DNA from: Photorhabdus caribbeanensis
GTDB lineage: Bacteria; Pseudomonadota; Gammaproteobacteria; Enterobacterales; Enterobacteriaceae
Direction: 5' to 3'
Length of the DNA: 64,000 nt
Assembly: GCF_018448885.1 (NCBI RefSeq)
Contig: NZ_RCWB01000008.1
Location: forward strand, 103,143 to 167,142
Both the position numbers and the translations under genes were made by a program. This document shows, in pieces, positions 45,201 to 53,817 of the stretch. Below the pieces are notes generated by a model. It ran no database searches, was not told the DNA's origin, and was given only the letters and a program-made list of their open reading frames with translations. Positions within the stretch are counted from its first letter, which is position 1. Each line of letters starts with the position of its first letter.

Positions 45201-48200
45201 TATCTGCGGTAAAGATTTGTTCTTTGCTACCCGCTTTTACTGTTACCTGAACTTTTGTAGTAGGAATTGCAGTTTTGATCTCTTTTGCTTCCCTGACATC
45301 AGTAGCAATAATACGGTTTCCATTATTCTTGTCCTCCATGTAGAGATATTGCTTAAATAAAGATTCTTGATTAGAAGTATCTATAATATAGCCACTATTA
45401 CTATTGGTAGCCTCTGAGTATAGGCTTTTTCCCCAAGTAGGAAGATAGACACTTACTTTACCAATTTGGTTATCCCGATAAAACAGTAATCTACTTTGGC
45501 TATTATTAGTGGTGCTTCCACTATATTGATAAACCGGGTATATAAGGTTTTTATTTGACGTCCACTGCGTATTGACACTTAGATTTTTATAGATAATAAA
45601 CTTATCACCTAATTTGCCATATTTTTTCATCAGCTCGCATTGAATACGCTCTTGGCCTTCTCGTCCATCATGGATTATTCTTAATTTTGGTGAAATCTTG
45701 ATTTTTAAATCACTTGATGCAACTTCATAGTTGATAACTATATTGCCGCCATATACTTGGCTAAGGTTATATTCCCCCCAATCATGGCTGTTGCTATGAT
45801 TGATCAATGAAGGGATTTCATAATCCTCTGCATATCGATTATTTATTCTTATGACGCTATTAGTATCAGAATTAGTATCGAAATGTGTATAACCGTTATC
45901 CCGATAAGAATTGCATTGTTCATTGGTCATATCTTTGGAAGACATATCGGAGAAAATATAAAATCCTTGCATTGGTGCAGTTTTATAATCATCCAATTTC
46001 TCTTTTTTTCTATAAAACATGATTAATAGTGTATCTTCCCCTTGATAACCTGCGCAATAGAGTCCAGGTGCTTTATTTATCAGTTCTAACGTTGATATTT
46101 TGCTATTCACATCAAAGGATATTGGTGTATTCCAGGTGCCATCATAGCGAATATGAGCCAATTTTAATTCATAATGATAATGAGTAGTGACTTTATTATC
46201 CTGATCTTGTTTAGCTGTTTCCTTTTGTTCCAGCCAAATCAGATATAAGCGGGATTTATAGATAACTGGGCGAATAGTGCTTTGGTAGGGATTAATTGCG
46301 CAGTCAATTTTGTGCCATTCACTCCAGGCGTTAGCAGCGAATTTACCGTCGTTGAATTTACTGTGATCGACGCTGCGCCAGTAATATTGATTAACTTCTG
46401 TTTTACTGTGCCCGATAAAATAGGTCAGCCCTTGGTCATTATTAACATTGTCATGATAAGCACTAATGACTTCCAAATTAGCGACTTGCTCAAACGAGGT
46501 CAGGTAAGATTTAAATGCATCTTCTACCGTATCAGCATTTAATTGGCTCTGGCTGACGGATTGCAATAGCGTATCCATCATTTTCGTTTGTCCGATACGC
46601 ATTGTCGGGTCGATATAATTTTCGGGATAGTAAACTAATTGTGAAACGCCAGCCCAGGTGCTGTAGCGTTTATTATATTTATCCCAATCGATAAAAAATT
46701 GACGGGTAATAACATCAGAAACAGCATGAGTTTCTATATTTTCCAGCGCTCGGTTGACATACAATTGGATACTGGCAATGGCTTCGGCAATGCGTGTGGT
46801 TTTTATTGCAGCAGAAACTTGATTATCAATCAGTAAATATTGGTATAAATCATCACGGCTTTTAATTGATGCTGCCCGATTAGCAATCTTGCCAATATAA
46901 TAATTGCTTAATGCAGTACTGCGAGATTCGTCCAGAAATGCGTGTAGAGTATTAGTTTGTTGAGTATCTAACCCGGCAGTTAATACCATAGCTGCGTTTT
47001 CCCATTGGGAATAGGTCGGTGTTTTTCGCGCCGATTGTATATAATCCAATGCGATCAAGGATGAAATACCTTGTGGGGAGATATTAAAATTATTTGCTAC
47101 ATTGGTCCATTGCAGAATAATGTCGATGGATTGCCAATTGGAGAATGCATTTTCTTTAGTAACTTGCTTATAATTTTGTGCCTGAATACTGGCTTGTTCC
47201 AGTAAATTAGCATCAAGGTTCATGGCATTAGCCAGTTGTTCTGCGGTTAAGATTTTATTTTCAAAAGCGGTTAGAATAGGGGAGGCTTTTTCACTCAGTG
47301 TATTAACCCAATTGGCAAAACGGGTTAGGATGATTAATGTTGGTGCATTATGGGCAGGTGTGACTTTATTCGGTTCATCAGGAATACCAAAAATGGTTGG
47401 CTTTTCGATAAACAGGCGGAAAGCGTTTTCATTAATGCCGGAAGAACGATAAATCATTGTTAATTGTGCCAGACAGTGACAGTACTGAATAATTTGTTCC
47501 TGCATTTCTGGCGGTTTTGATGATGTTGACGTGTCTCTATTTTGTAACCAGTTCCAGAATTTTTCTGCCGTTATTTTATTTTCGCTCGGTTTTATCTTAT
47601 CAGCCCAGAGAAGAAGAGAATGTGCGACATTTTCAGACGGTAATTGTAGCGTTGCAGCAATATAAGGCGCTATGGCTGCCAGAAGTTTGGTTTTATTTTT
47701 ATCGAAGTTCTGTAAGCCATTGTAGACCGTATCGAGTAAGTTTTGAATTTCAGGCGTTAGTGTTTTGTCATAGTTGGTGGTGGTCATTAAAAATAACTGA
47801 TAGACGCTCCACTTTTGTGTATGCAGCCAATTGCTTAGGGTATCGAGTCTGTTTATGAGTTTTTCAAGCTCTTTATCATCAATGGTATATAAATTTATCT
47901 TATCTTCGCCGATAGTCATTAGTAGTAAATACAGCTCATCAATCGTTAATTGATGAATATCGGCCAGTAGTTTAGTCATATAAAGATTGGAAAGATTTTT
48001 TATATTATTAACGATTTTTCCATCGGTATTGTTATGATTGGCAATATGGAGTAAACGATAAAGAGAAATATCATCGACATTAAAAGCACGTTTAAGTACT
48101 GTTTTTTGCCAGTTATCTCTGCTATTCAGACTTAAGTCAATATCGGTATTTCCAGTAGCAAAATGTTGTCCGTTGAGTGGCGGGGTATTAAATAGGCGAT

Positions 48201-49362
48201 CAAATTGGCTGGGTTGATTATTATAGGAGTATTGTGAAATGGAATCATTACATAGTATTAAGGCAGTTTCCGTATCAATATTGTATTTCTGCATATAATA
48301 TTTAACTAGAAAGATTTTTCCTAATACTGTTGGGTTAATATTCTGTTCTGGAACAATTTCATCTAATTTTAAAAACGGCAGGTTTACGGCCCGTGATAAC
48401 AGAATAATTTTGTTGATTTTTAGTAAATGTATTTTCTGAGTATTTAGTTCATTATCTGGATATTTGTGAATAAATTGGTTCAGTTCTTCATCACTAAGAT
48501 GATAATAACTTTTCAGATATTCTGGCATTGCTAGCCAGCTAGGGTCAATATCGCCAAAATTCTGTTTATAAATTGTCTCTGCGTTAGCTTCGGTAATCTC
48601 TTCCGTCAGGATATTAAACAATTCCGGCGAGATAGAGTTATTAATTCCTAATAATGAAGCTTGATGCATTAATCCGGCGACAGCGGGTGATTTCTGAAAT
48701 TGCTCAAGTTTAGGATCTTGTAATTGGATAGCTTTACGCACATTTTCGTAAGCATTGTGATAAGGTATCGTGCCGGAAGGACGGAACGTGGCTAACATTT
48801 CCATCACCTTAGTATCGCTGTCCAGATTAGACTGATTAGCTTTAATTCCTGCCAACAAAATTTCATTGGACAGAGAAAGAGTGGAAAGTTCGGCATCCAT
48901 ATTTTGCTGATTGAGCTCCATTGATTGGAGATCTGGACGGCGTTGATCCAGATAATAAACGGAGTCGCTAGCATGTAAATTACGTGCTTCACGATAGAGT
49001 TCAGTTAAATAAGCGGCGGGGGAGAACATAGAGGAAACCGAACCCGGCGCCACATATTGGCTGGCTCGGCCACCGAATTCACTATTATAGCCTCGTAATT
49101 CAGCATGAGGGAGGGTAATACCGAGATGCACTGCATTTTGCAACTGCGGGTTAGCGCGTTTAAGAATACGAGCTTCATATAATTGATTCTCTTTTTGTTC
49201 CTGTTGTGCATCACGATATAAGCGATTGGTCTCTGACCAGGAGAGATGATCAGATACTTGCTGACGGAATTCATTAAAAGAATAGTGGCAAATATCTGTC
49301 AGACAATTAATACCACATTGACTTTGTAATATATCAGGTATCTCTTTCACGTATGAATTCAT
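42208..49362 (-). CDS. Tc toxin component A paralogue lacking receptor-binding insertion A
   Basis: 2384 residues, TcdA family, colinear with the neighbour at 29857 from MNSYVKEIPDILQSQ to the end ILHIRYTILE. The pore coiled coil (SEIWRRRRQEWEIQRNN and following) and the TcB-binding end are conserved. Near residue 300 it goes from LSDEELNQFIHKYPD straight to LLKINKIILLSRAVN, so about 110 residues that form receptor-binding domain A in TcdA1 are absent, with the frame kept. The middle receptor-binding domains also differ more than the rest. A different receptor range is likely. The ATG at 49362 was chosen by family start and the AAGGAATAA upstream. Its size resembles the TcdA4 variant of Photorhabdus; that name is not certain. 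Confidence 0.93.
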   Translation of the reverse strand: MNSYVKEIPDILQSQCGINCLTDICHYSFNEFRQQVSDHLSWSETNRLYRDAQQEQKENQLYEARILKRANPQLQNAVHLGITLPHAELRGYNSEFGGRASQYVAPGSVSSMFSPAAYLTELYREARNLHASDSVYYLDQRRPDLQSMELNQQNMDAELSTLSLSNEILLAGIKANQSNLDSDTKVMEMLATFRPSGTIPYHNAYENVRKAIQLQDPKLEQFQKSPAVAGLMHQASLLGINNSISPELFNILTEEITEANAETIYKQNFGDIDPSWLAMPEYLKSYYHLSDEELNQFIHKYPDNELNTQKIHLLKINKIILLSRAVNLPFLKLDEIVPEQNINPTVLGKIFLVKYYMQKYNIDTETALILCNDSISQYSYNNQPSQFDRLFNTPPLNGQHFATGNTDIDLSLNSRDNWQKTVLKRAFNVDDISLYRLLHIANHNNTDGKIVNNIKNLSNLYMTKLLADIHQLTIDELYLLLMTIGEDKINLYTIDDKELEKLINRLDTLSNWLHTQKWSVYQLFLMTTTNYDKTLTPEIQNLLDTVYNGLQNFDKNKTKLLAAIAPYIAATLQLPSENVAHSLLLWADKIKPSENKITAEKFWNWLQNRDTSTSSKPPEMQEQIIQYCHCLAQLTMIYRSSGINENAFRLFIEKPTIFGIPDEPNKVTPAHNAPTLIILTRFANWVNTLSEKASPILTAFENKILTAEQLANAMNLDANLLEQASIQAQNYKQVTKENAFSNWQSIDIILQWTNVANNFNISPQGISSLIALDYIQSARKTPTYSQWENAAMVLTAGLDTQQTNTLHAFLDESRSTALSNYYIGKIANRAASIKSRDDLYQYLLIDNQVSAAIKTTRIAEAIASIQLYVNRALENIETHAVSDVITRQFFIDWDKYNKRYSTWAGVSQLVYYPENYIDPTMRIGQTKMMDTLLQSVSQSQLNADTVEDAFKSYLTSFEQVANLEVISAYHDNVNNDQGLTYFIGHSKTEVNQYYWRSVDHSKFNDGKFAANAWSEWHKIDCAINPYQSTIRPVIYKSRLYLIWLEQKETAKQDQDNKVTTHYHYELKLAHIRYDGTWNTPISFDVNSKISTLELINKAPGLYCAGYQGEDTLLIMFYRKKEKLDDYKTAPMQGFYIFSDMSSKDMTNEQCNSYRDNGYTHFDTNSDTNSVIRINNRYAEDYEIPSLINHSNSHDWGEYNLSQVYGGNIVINYEVASSDLKIKISPKLRIIHDGREGQERIQCELMKKYGKLGDKFIIYKNLSVNTQWTSNKNLIYPVYQYSGSTTNNSQSRLLFYRDNQIGKVSVYLPTWGKSLYSEATNSNSGYIIDTSNQESLFKQYLYMEDKNNGNRIIATDVREAKEIKTAIPTTKVQVTVKAGSKEQIFTADKDVSSQPSPSFDEMCYQFNTFEIDGSNLNFINNSASIDVTFTALADDGRKLGYETFNIPVIQKVKNDKALTLFHDKNGAQYMQWGAYRVRLNTLFARQLVERATTGIDTILSMETQNIQEPMMGIGAYIELVMDKYNPDIHGTNKSFKIMSGDIFKAGDHFPIYQGILSDITQTTVKLFLPRVDNAYGNKNNLYVYAVYQKVETNFIRFVKEDNKKPATFDTTYENGTFPGLASARVIQTFTEPMDFSGANSLYFWELFYYTPMLVAQRLLHEQNFDEANRWLKYIWSPSGYIIRGQIKNYRWNVRPLLENTSWNSDPLDSVDPDAVAQHDPMHYKVATFMRTLDLLMTRGDHAYRQLERDTLNEAKMWYMQALHLLGDKPYLPLSSVWNNPRLDNAADTTVQKAYSYAITTLRQGTQTPALLLRSANTLTDLFLPQINDVMLSYWNKLELRLYNLRHNLSIDGQPLYLPMYATPADPKALLSAAVATSQGGGSLPQPFMSLWRFPHMLENARSMVAQLTQFGSTLQNIIERQDAEALNALLQNQAKELMLTTLSIQDKTIEEIDAEKTVLEKSKAGAKSRFDNYSKLYDEDVNAGERQALDMRIASQSITSGLKGLHMAAAALEMVPNIYGFAVGGTRFGAIANAIAIGGGIAAEGLLIEAEKVSQSEIWRRRRQEWEIQRNNAEAEIKQIEAQLKSLTVRHEAAVLQKTSLKTQQEQTQAQLAFLQRKFSNQALYNWLRGRLAAIYFQFYDLVVARCLMAEQAYRCETHDSSARFIKPGAWQGTYAGLLAGETLMLNLAQMEDAHLKQEQRALEVERTVSLAQVYQSLGEKSFALKDKIEALLQGDKETAAGNDGNQLKLTNNTLSATLTLQDLKLKDDYPDDMQLGETRRIKQISVSLPALLGPYQDVQAVLSYGGDATGLAKGCKALAVSHGLNDNGQFQLDFNDGKFLPFEGIDINDKGTLTLSFPNAASKQKNVLQMLTDIILHIRYTILE

Positions 49363-49528
49363 GTTTATTCCTTTTAAATCATAAGGTAAATGAAACATCC
49401 GTGTGATCTCTGTATCATCAATACAAATCGATATAATAGAGAGAAGAGAGTGACTCCGTTCTATAGGAAGATGAGGATCATCACTATCTCACTGTTTTCT
49501 TTAAATAGCTGTTGCAAAAAAAGCAGAC

Positions 49529-49539
49529 GCAAAATTTGC
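49529..49539. promoter_or_regulatory. Palindrome shared upstream of both tcdA genes, copy 2
   Basis: GCAAAATTTGC in the same conserved block (AAATAGCTGTTGCAAAAAAA) as at 37612-37650, about 170 bases before the second tcdA. Conservation stops shortly afterwards at the junction with the lipase leader. Confidence 0.45.
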
Positions 49540-49562
49540 AATTGTTTTTTGCTCAAAACTGG

Positions 49563-50035
49563 ATGTGGAAAATCAGTAAAGGCTAGATTTTTTTATATAT
49601 CGTGGACTGCTTCTTTTGGCAATGGGGTATTTTTGTCATTGCACCCGCCATTATATTTACAATAACTTAATCTTTTTTTGAATTTGTAACACTTTGTTAC
49701 AAAATCTACTTTTTGTAAATTTAAAAAAATGAAAAATTTTCTTGCTATTTGGTGCTGGTTTAATAATCATAACTTGAGTTCCGTCATATGGACAATATGA
49801 CGGAACTTTCAACTCCTGTTCCCTTATTCAAAGGGATTAATCGATGGGGATACATTTCGTCTTCCTGTCGTTCAACTTGCTATTACTCACGGTATAAGCG
49901 GTGTTTCTTATCTGTGGTAATAGGATTTTTACTATCTTGTTTCTTTGGTGACGCAATCAATCACGGCTATTCCTGGCAGGATATTGATGCTGATGAAGGT
50001 GATTGATAGCCGGGCGGGGAAATCTTGTGAGATTT
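49563..50035 (+). repeat. Lipase-module leader repeat, copy 2 (short form)
   Basis: About 470 bases matching 19835-20300 and 56377-56850. Here the coding-like stretch from ATG 49788 runs 72 codons (MDNMTELSTPVPLFKGINRW...) to TGA because CGATGG replaces CGATAG. The other frame reads FRLPVVQLAITHGISGVSYLW before TAA TAG, so the ancestral coding frame, if any, is broken here as well. Confidence 0.75.
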
Positions 50036-50098
50036 TTAACGCATGACGTGGGGTCTGCGTGCTTACATATGTAACGTTAAAAGAAGGAAGTAAAACTA

Positions 50099-51988
50099 AT
50101 GGGTATATCAGATCCACGCTTGTGTCTTGATTGTAAACGGTTTTTGAAAAACTGGGTGGAATTTCAGTTGGTGGATGAACAGGGAAAACCGCTGGTCAAC
50201 ATGCCTTATCGCCTGATCAGTCGCGGAACCCCAGGTTATGTACGCCAGGGGACAACCGACGGTTTCGGTGTGCTCAGAGAAGAGGATCTGTTGCCTCATC
50301 CGGTAACGTTGTATATCGGCGCCCAACCACTGGCCGACGAAATGGAGCAGCGTCCGTTACGGGAAAAACGGGGAGAAGAATTTTCAGTGGTGAAACCAAA
50401 AGCAGAAGCCGAAGGCTATCAATATCGTTATGTGACTATCGGGCAGATCAGTGATGGGTTGCCAGCGCTGGATGATTGGAATGATCCCAAAAAAATTCCA
50501 CCTCCCTATCATTTCCCAGACCCGGAACCAAAAGGCTATCAGGTTCATCCGTTAAATCGCCGGTATGTGCTAGAAATATGTCCTTTTCGAGCCTGGGTTT
50601 TGCAACTGCATCATCAGAAGGAATATTCCATTGTTAATGCCTATAACCAGTGTTTGATGAGTGTGCTGGCCTATGCTGATGAGGATGTTGGTATTGAAGG
50701 TTCTGTGAAACATTTTTTTAACCGGCAGATGGTGGATGTTTCAAGATTGCCTTATAAAGTGGAGACATTATCGGCAACACCTGTCGTTTACGATGTGCCG
50801 TTTAGTGAACGTTATACTCAGGTGGAATTTATTGATTCATCAAATATTGATGGGGTAGGAGGTGATACCCAACTGTTTTATGTGGCTAGTAAAAACGATG
50901 TGATTATCAGTTGGCGAGGTACAGCCAGTAAAGAAGATATCCTAACTGATGCTACGTACCAACCTTTAGGGTTAAGTTGCGATGAAAAAGCTCTATGTAG
51001 CGCGTTTATTCGTAGCGGCAAAGTACATAAAGGGTTTTGGGAAGCATTCAATCTGGTTGAGAAGTTGCAAGTCCCCAGTAATAATACTAAAAAAGTATTC
51101 TCTGATATCATTAAATTAGCTCAAAAACGAAGGCTATTTGTATGTGGTCACAGCCTAGGAGGAGCATTAGCATTACTACATAGTGCACAACTGAAAGAAT
51201 ATGATCCGTGTTTTTACAGCTACGGAATGCCACGGGTATTAACAGTCAGTGCAATACGGGAATTAACGGATATCACCCATTACCGCCATGTGAATGAAGA
51301 TGATCCTATTCCTTCTTTACCACCGGAAAAAAATCTGGATAACTGGCTATATGATTGTTGGGGACCACTCGGCTATCTATTCAGCCCTATTGAGTTGCTA
51401 GATGTTACCAAAAGCGGTGAAATTTTCCTGCATCACGGAAAAATAGTGCACTTTTGTAAAATCAACCTGGTTATTGAATGGCTGGAAGAGCGTAACCCAA
51501 GCAACCATATACGGCTCAGAACCACCTTACCCACCAAAACAAAATTGTATTTAATTCCGTCGTTAAACCGTGAAACAGAACATAATCTAAAGAATGCGAG
51601 TGAGATTCAGAAAGGATTTTTTAAGCAAATAAGTGAGGCGGATAAAGCCAAATGGTTTCCGTTGAATGAGAATCCGACCGAAAAAGATGCCTTGGGTTTC
51701 CCTGATCACCGTTCAAGAAAATATGCCAGCTACATTGGTGCACGACTAGCAGAACTGGTTGCACCGGGTAAATACCATTTTTTCCGAGATCAAGAACAGT
51801 TATTTGAAAAAACGCTGAATGAGAGGCCCGATGTTGTTGCAGATATTCGGCAGCGCGATGCACTATTTTTACAGATGGATCATCACTTAAAGCAAGCGTT
51901 GATTTGCACTCAACAGGATCAAAAAGGACCTTTAGCCTTAACACGCTATATAGATAATGCTGTAGGAATTGAGGAAAACTTATCATGA
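50099..51988 (+). CDS. T6SS-type class-3 lipase effector (Tle-like), copy 2
   Basis: 629 residues. The N-terminal 220 residues are nearly the same as in copies 1 and 3, including the transthyretin-like segment FQLVDEQGKPLVNMPYRL. The lipase core keeps the triad: GHSLGGALALLHSAQ, HVNEDDPIPSLPPE and FLHHGKIVHF. After about residue 400 it diverges strongly from the other two copies, which are alike there, and the final 200 residues are only distantly related. AGGAAG precedes the ATG. Its TGA overlaps the ATG of a lipoprotein immunity candidate. A conserved front with a variable back suggests a common delivery part and a specificity or immunity-recognition part. Confidence 0.82.
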   Translation: MGISDPRLCLDCKRFLKNWVEFQLVDEQGKPLVNMPYRLISRGTPGYVRQGTTDGFGVLREEDLLPHPVTLYIGAQPLADEMEQRPLREKRGEEFSVVKPKAEAEGYQYRYVTIGQISDGLPALDDWNDPKKIPPPYHFPDPEPKGYQVHPLNRRYVLEICPFRAWVLQLHHQKEYSIVNAYNQCLMSVLAYADEDVGIEGSVKHFFNRQMVDVSRLPYKVETLSATPVVYDVPFSERYTQVEFIDSSNIDGVGGDTQLFYVASKNDVIISWRGTASKEDILTDATYQPLGLSCDEKALCSAFIRSGKVHKGFWEAFNLVEKLQVPSNNTKKVFSDIIKLAQKRRLFVCGHSLGGALALLHSAQLKEYDPCFYSYGMPRVLTVSAIRELTDITHYRHVNEDDPIPSLPPEKNLDNWLYDCWGPLGYLFSPIELLDVTKSGEIFLHHGKIVHFCKINLVIEWLEERNPSNHIRLRTTLPTKTKLYLIPSLNRETEHNLKNASEIQKGFFKQISEADKAKWFPLNENPTEKDALGFPDHRSRKYASYIGARLAELVAPGKYHFFRDQEQLFEKTLNERPDVVADIRQRDALFLQMDHHLKQALICTQQDQKGPLALTRYIDNAVGIEENLS

Positions 51989-52725
51989 TAAATATTAAAC
52001 AATACTTATCGGTCTTATCAGTGATTTTAATATCGGGTTGCGCTGACTCCCATGAGCCGCTTTCTCCTCCTAAAGAGAATCAGTGGATAACCGTAGAAGG
52101 TGTGGCGCCGAAGTATACAAAACCATATGTGTCCGCTGTGTATATATCAAAAGACTGTCTTAAATATCGTCTGGATTCCAATATGTCTCCTTTTAAAGTA
52201 CCAACTTATAATGGATTGAATCTGGATGTAAAGGTCAATCCACAAACCGGTTATTTTCAGGCAAAGTTACCTTTTAATGGAGGAGGCCGGTGTAAATGGA
52301 AAATTGACCGAGCCTTTGTTACTGTAGGTTATACCGATGTCCGCCATTTGATGAAAGATGCTACTCAAGAAGCAGGAACTGGGGGCATTGGTTTAACTGC
52401 ATTTATCAACGACGCAACCCAGACAAATCTAAGCGAAACGGCAGCATTGAATACTATAGATTATAGTCCGGTTATTTACCCTGTATTGGAAATGGTTAAT
52501 AGATTCCCCAAAAGAATATTCCTACAGGGTGAAGTAGGAATGCGTCCCTTTAGATTAGGGGTAACTCCAGGTGCTGAATGGAAAATTACCTATAAGCCTA
52601 AATTAGACGAAACCAAAATGCCTAAAATTATTATCCCACCTGGCAAAGAACCTTCAAGAGTTGAATATCCTGATGGCAGAGTTGATTTAAACAGAGACTC
52701 TATTGATTACTGGAAAATAAAATAA
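51985..52725 (+). CDS. Candidate lipase immunity lipoprotein A, module 2
   Basis: 246 residues with a lipoprotein signal MINIKQYLSVLSVILISGC; lipidated Cys19 followed by Ala, so outer-membrane sorting is possible. The mature part shares the paralogue pattern VEGVAPKYTKPYVSAVYISK, DCLKYRLDSNMSPFKVPTY, GGGRCKWKI and GLTAFINDA. Unlike the module 1 and 3 proteins the anchor is a lipid instead of a transmembrane helix. ATGA overlap with lipase 2 indicates coupled translation. Function inferred from position. Confidence 0.76.
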   Translation: MINIKQYLSVLSVILISGCADSHEPLSPPKENQWITVEGVAPKYTKPYVSAVYISKDCLKYRLDSNMSPFKVPTYNGLNLDVKVNPQTGYFQAKLPFNGGGRCKWKIDRAFVTVGYTDVRHLMKDATQEAGTGGIGLTAFINDATQTNLSETAALNTIDYSPVIYPVLEMVNRFPKRIFLQGEVGMRPFRLGVTPGAEWKITYKPKLDETKMPKIIIPPGKEPSRVEYPDGRVDLNRDSIDYWKIK

Positions 52726-52758
52726 TGCCCCCTCTGTAGGAATTGAGGAAAACTTACC

Positions 52759-53499
52759 ATGATAAATATCAAGCAATACTTATCTGTCTTGTCAGTGATT
52801 TTAATATCGGGCTGCGCTGACCCTAATGAACCGCTTTCTCCTCCCAAAGAGAATCAGTGGATCACCGTAGAAGGGGTAGCGCCTAAATACACACAACCAT
52901 ATGTATCCGCAGAGTATATCTCAAAAGATTGCCTTGAATATCAGCTACATGCTGACATGTCACCTTATAAGGCGCCAACCTATAATGGGCTTCGCTTGAA
53001 AGTGAAGGCCGATCCACAAACTGGTTACTTTCAGGCAAAACTACCTTTTAATGGCGGAGGCCGATGTAAATGGAAAATTAACCGTGCCTTTGTGACTGTA
53101 GGTTATACTGATATTCGCCATTTAGTGAAAGATGCTGTTCAAGAGGAAGGAGCTGAGGGAACAGGTTTAACTGTATTCATTAATGATGCAGCCCAGACAT
53201 ATCTCAGCGAAACTAACGCATTGAATAATATAGATTACAGACCGGTTGTTTATCCTATTCTAAAAATAGTTTATGGGCGCCCAAACAGAGTATTTCTACA
53301 GGGTGAAGTAGGAATGCGTCCCTTTAGATTAAGGTTAACTCCAGGTGCTGAATGGAAAATTACCTATAAGCCTAAATTAGACGAAACCAAAATGCCTAAA
53401 ATTATTATTCCACCAGGCAAAGAACCTTCAAGAGTTGAATATCCTGATGGCAGAATTGATTTAGACAGAGATTCTATTGATTACTGGAAAATAAAGTAG
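52759..53499 (+). CDS. Candidate lipase immunity lipoprotein B, module 2
   Basis: 246 residues, close duplicate of the preceding gene with the same signal and lipobox (ISGC, Cys19), diverged mainly in the middle (DCLEYQLHADMSPYKAPTY). The 34-base spacer before it contains GTAGGAATTGAGGAAAACTT, the very end of the lipase 2 coding sequence, showing that the duplication unit began inside the lipase gene. Function inferred. Confidence 0.76.
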   Translation: MINIKQYLSVLSVILISGCADPNEPLSPPKENQWITVEGVAPKYTQPYVSAEYISKDCLEYQLHADMSPYKAPTYNGLRLKVKADPQTGYFQAKLPFNGGGRCKWKINRAFVTVGYTDIRHLVKDAVQEEGAEGTGLTVFINDAAQTYLSETNALNNIDYRPVVYPILKIVYGRPNRVFLQGEVGMRPFRLRLTPGAEWKITYKPKLDETKMPKIIIPPGKEPSRVEYPDGRIDLDRDSIDYWKIK

Positions 53500-53760
53500 T
53501 GTTATCAGAGTTTCCAGTAAAAATTACTGACAGTGAGCCAGTAGGAAGAACAAGGAACATTGGCCTTACAACATTACTGTGATAAGAAGGAGTTATCAGT
53601 ATGAAAATATTGAAGATAACGCTGTCCTTATTATTTCTCTATTTTATTTACTGGGCGTTTGGGGACACTTTTTTTAACTGGCTTTTTCCTTTTTCACCTG
53701 ACGAGGAGAAATAGTTGATCACGGTAAGGCGTCGCGCCTTAAGTATCCTGCCAGACCGCT
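53500..53760 (+). pseudogene. Broken third immunity paralogue, module 2
   Basis: The spacer 53500-53600 resembles the 3' end of lipase 1/3 (GAGCCAGTAGGAAGAACAAG) rather than of lipase 2. An ATG at 53601 opens MKILKITLSLLFLYFIYWAF, and the frame hits TAG at 53712 after 37 codons (AAATAG in place of AAACAG). Beyond it, TTGATCACGG and GTCGCGCC still match the intact genes with small deletions, then homology ends. Thus a membrane-anchored type copy reached the lipoprotein module and decayed. Confidence 0.8.
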
Positions 53761-53817
53761 TTGTGCTGTGCAGGCTCAATTGGAAGCTAACTTGATTATC
53801 GATAACCAGGAGGATGT

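Larger units (their letters stand above)
49363..50098. other. Control region between second tcdA and lipase 2
   Basis: Divergent spacer of about 735 bases: the tcdA promoter side to about 49545, then leader repeat copy 2. No intact gene; a 72-codon frame at 49788 is discussed with the leader. Confidence 0.7.

Noticed and set aside
49788..50006. 72-codon frame (MDNMTELSTPVPLF...) as a real small gene
   Set aside because: The corresponding frame in copy 1 is stopped at codon 20 and copies differ in length, so it is described as part of a decayed leader instead.
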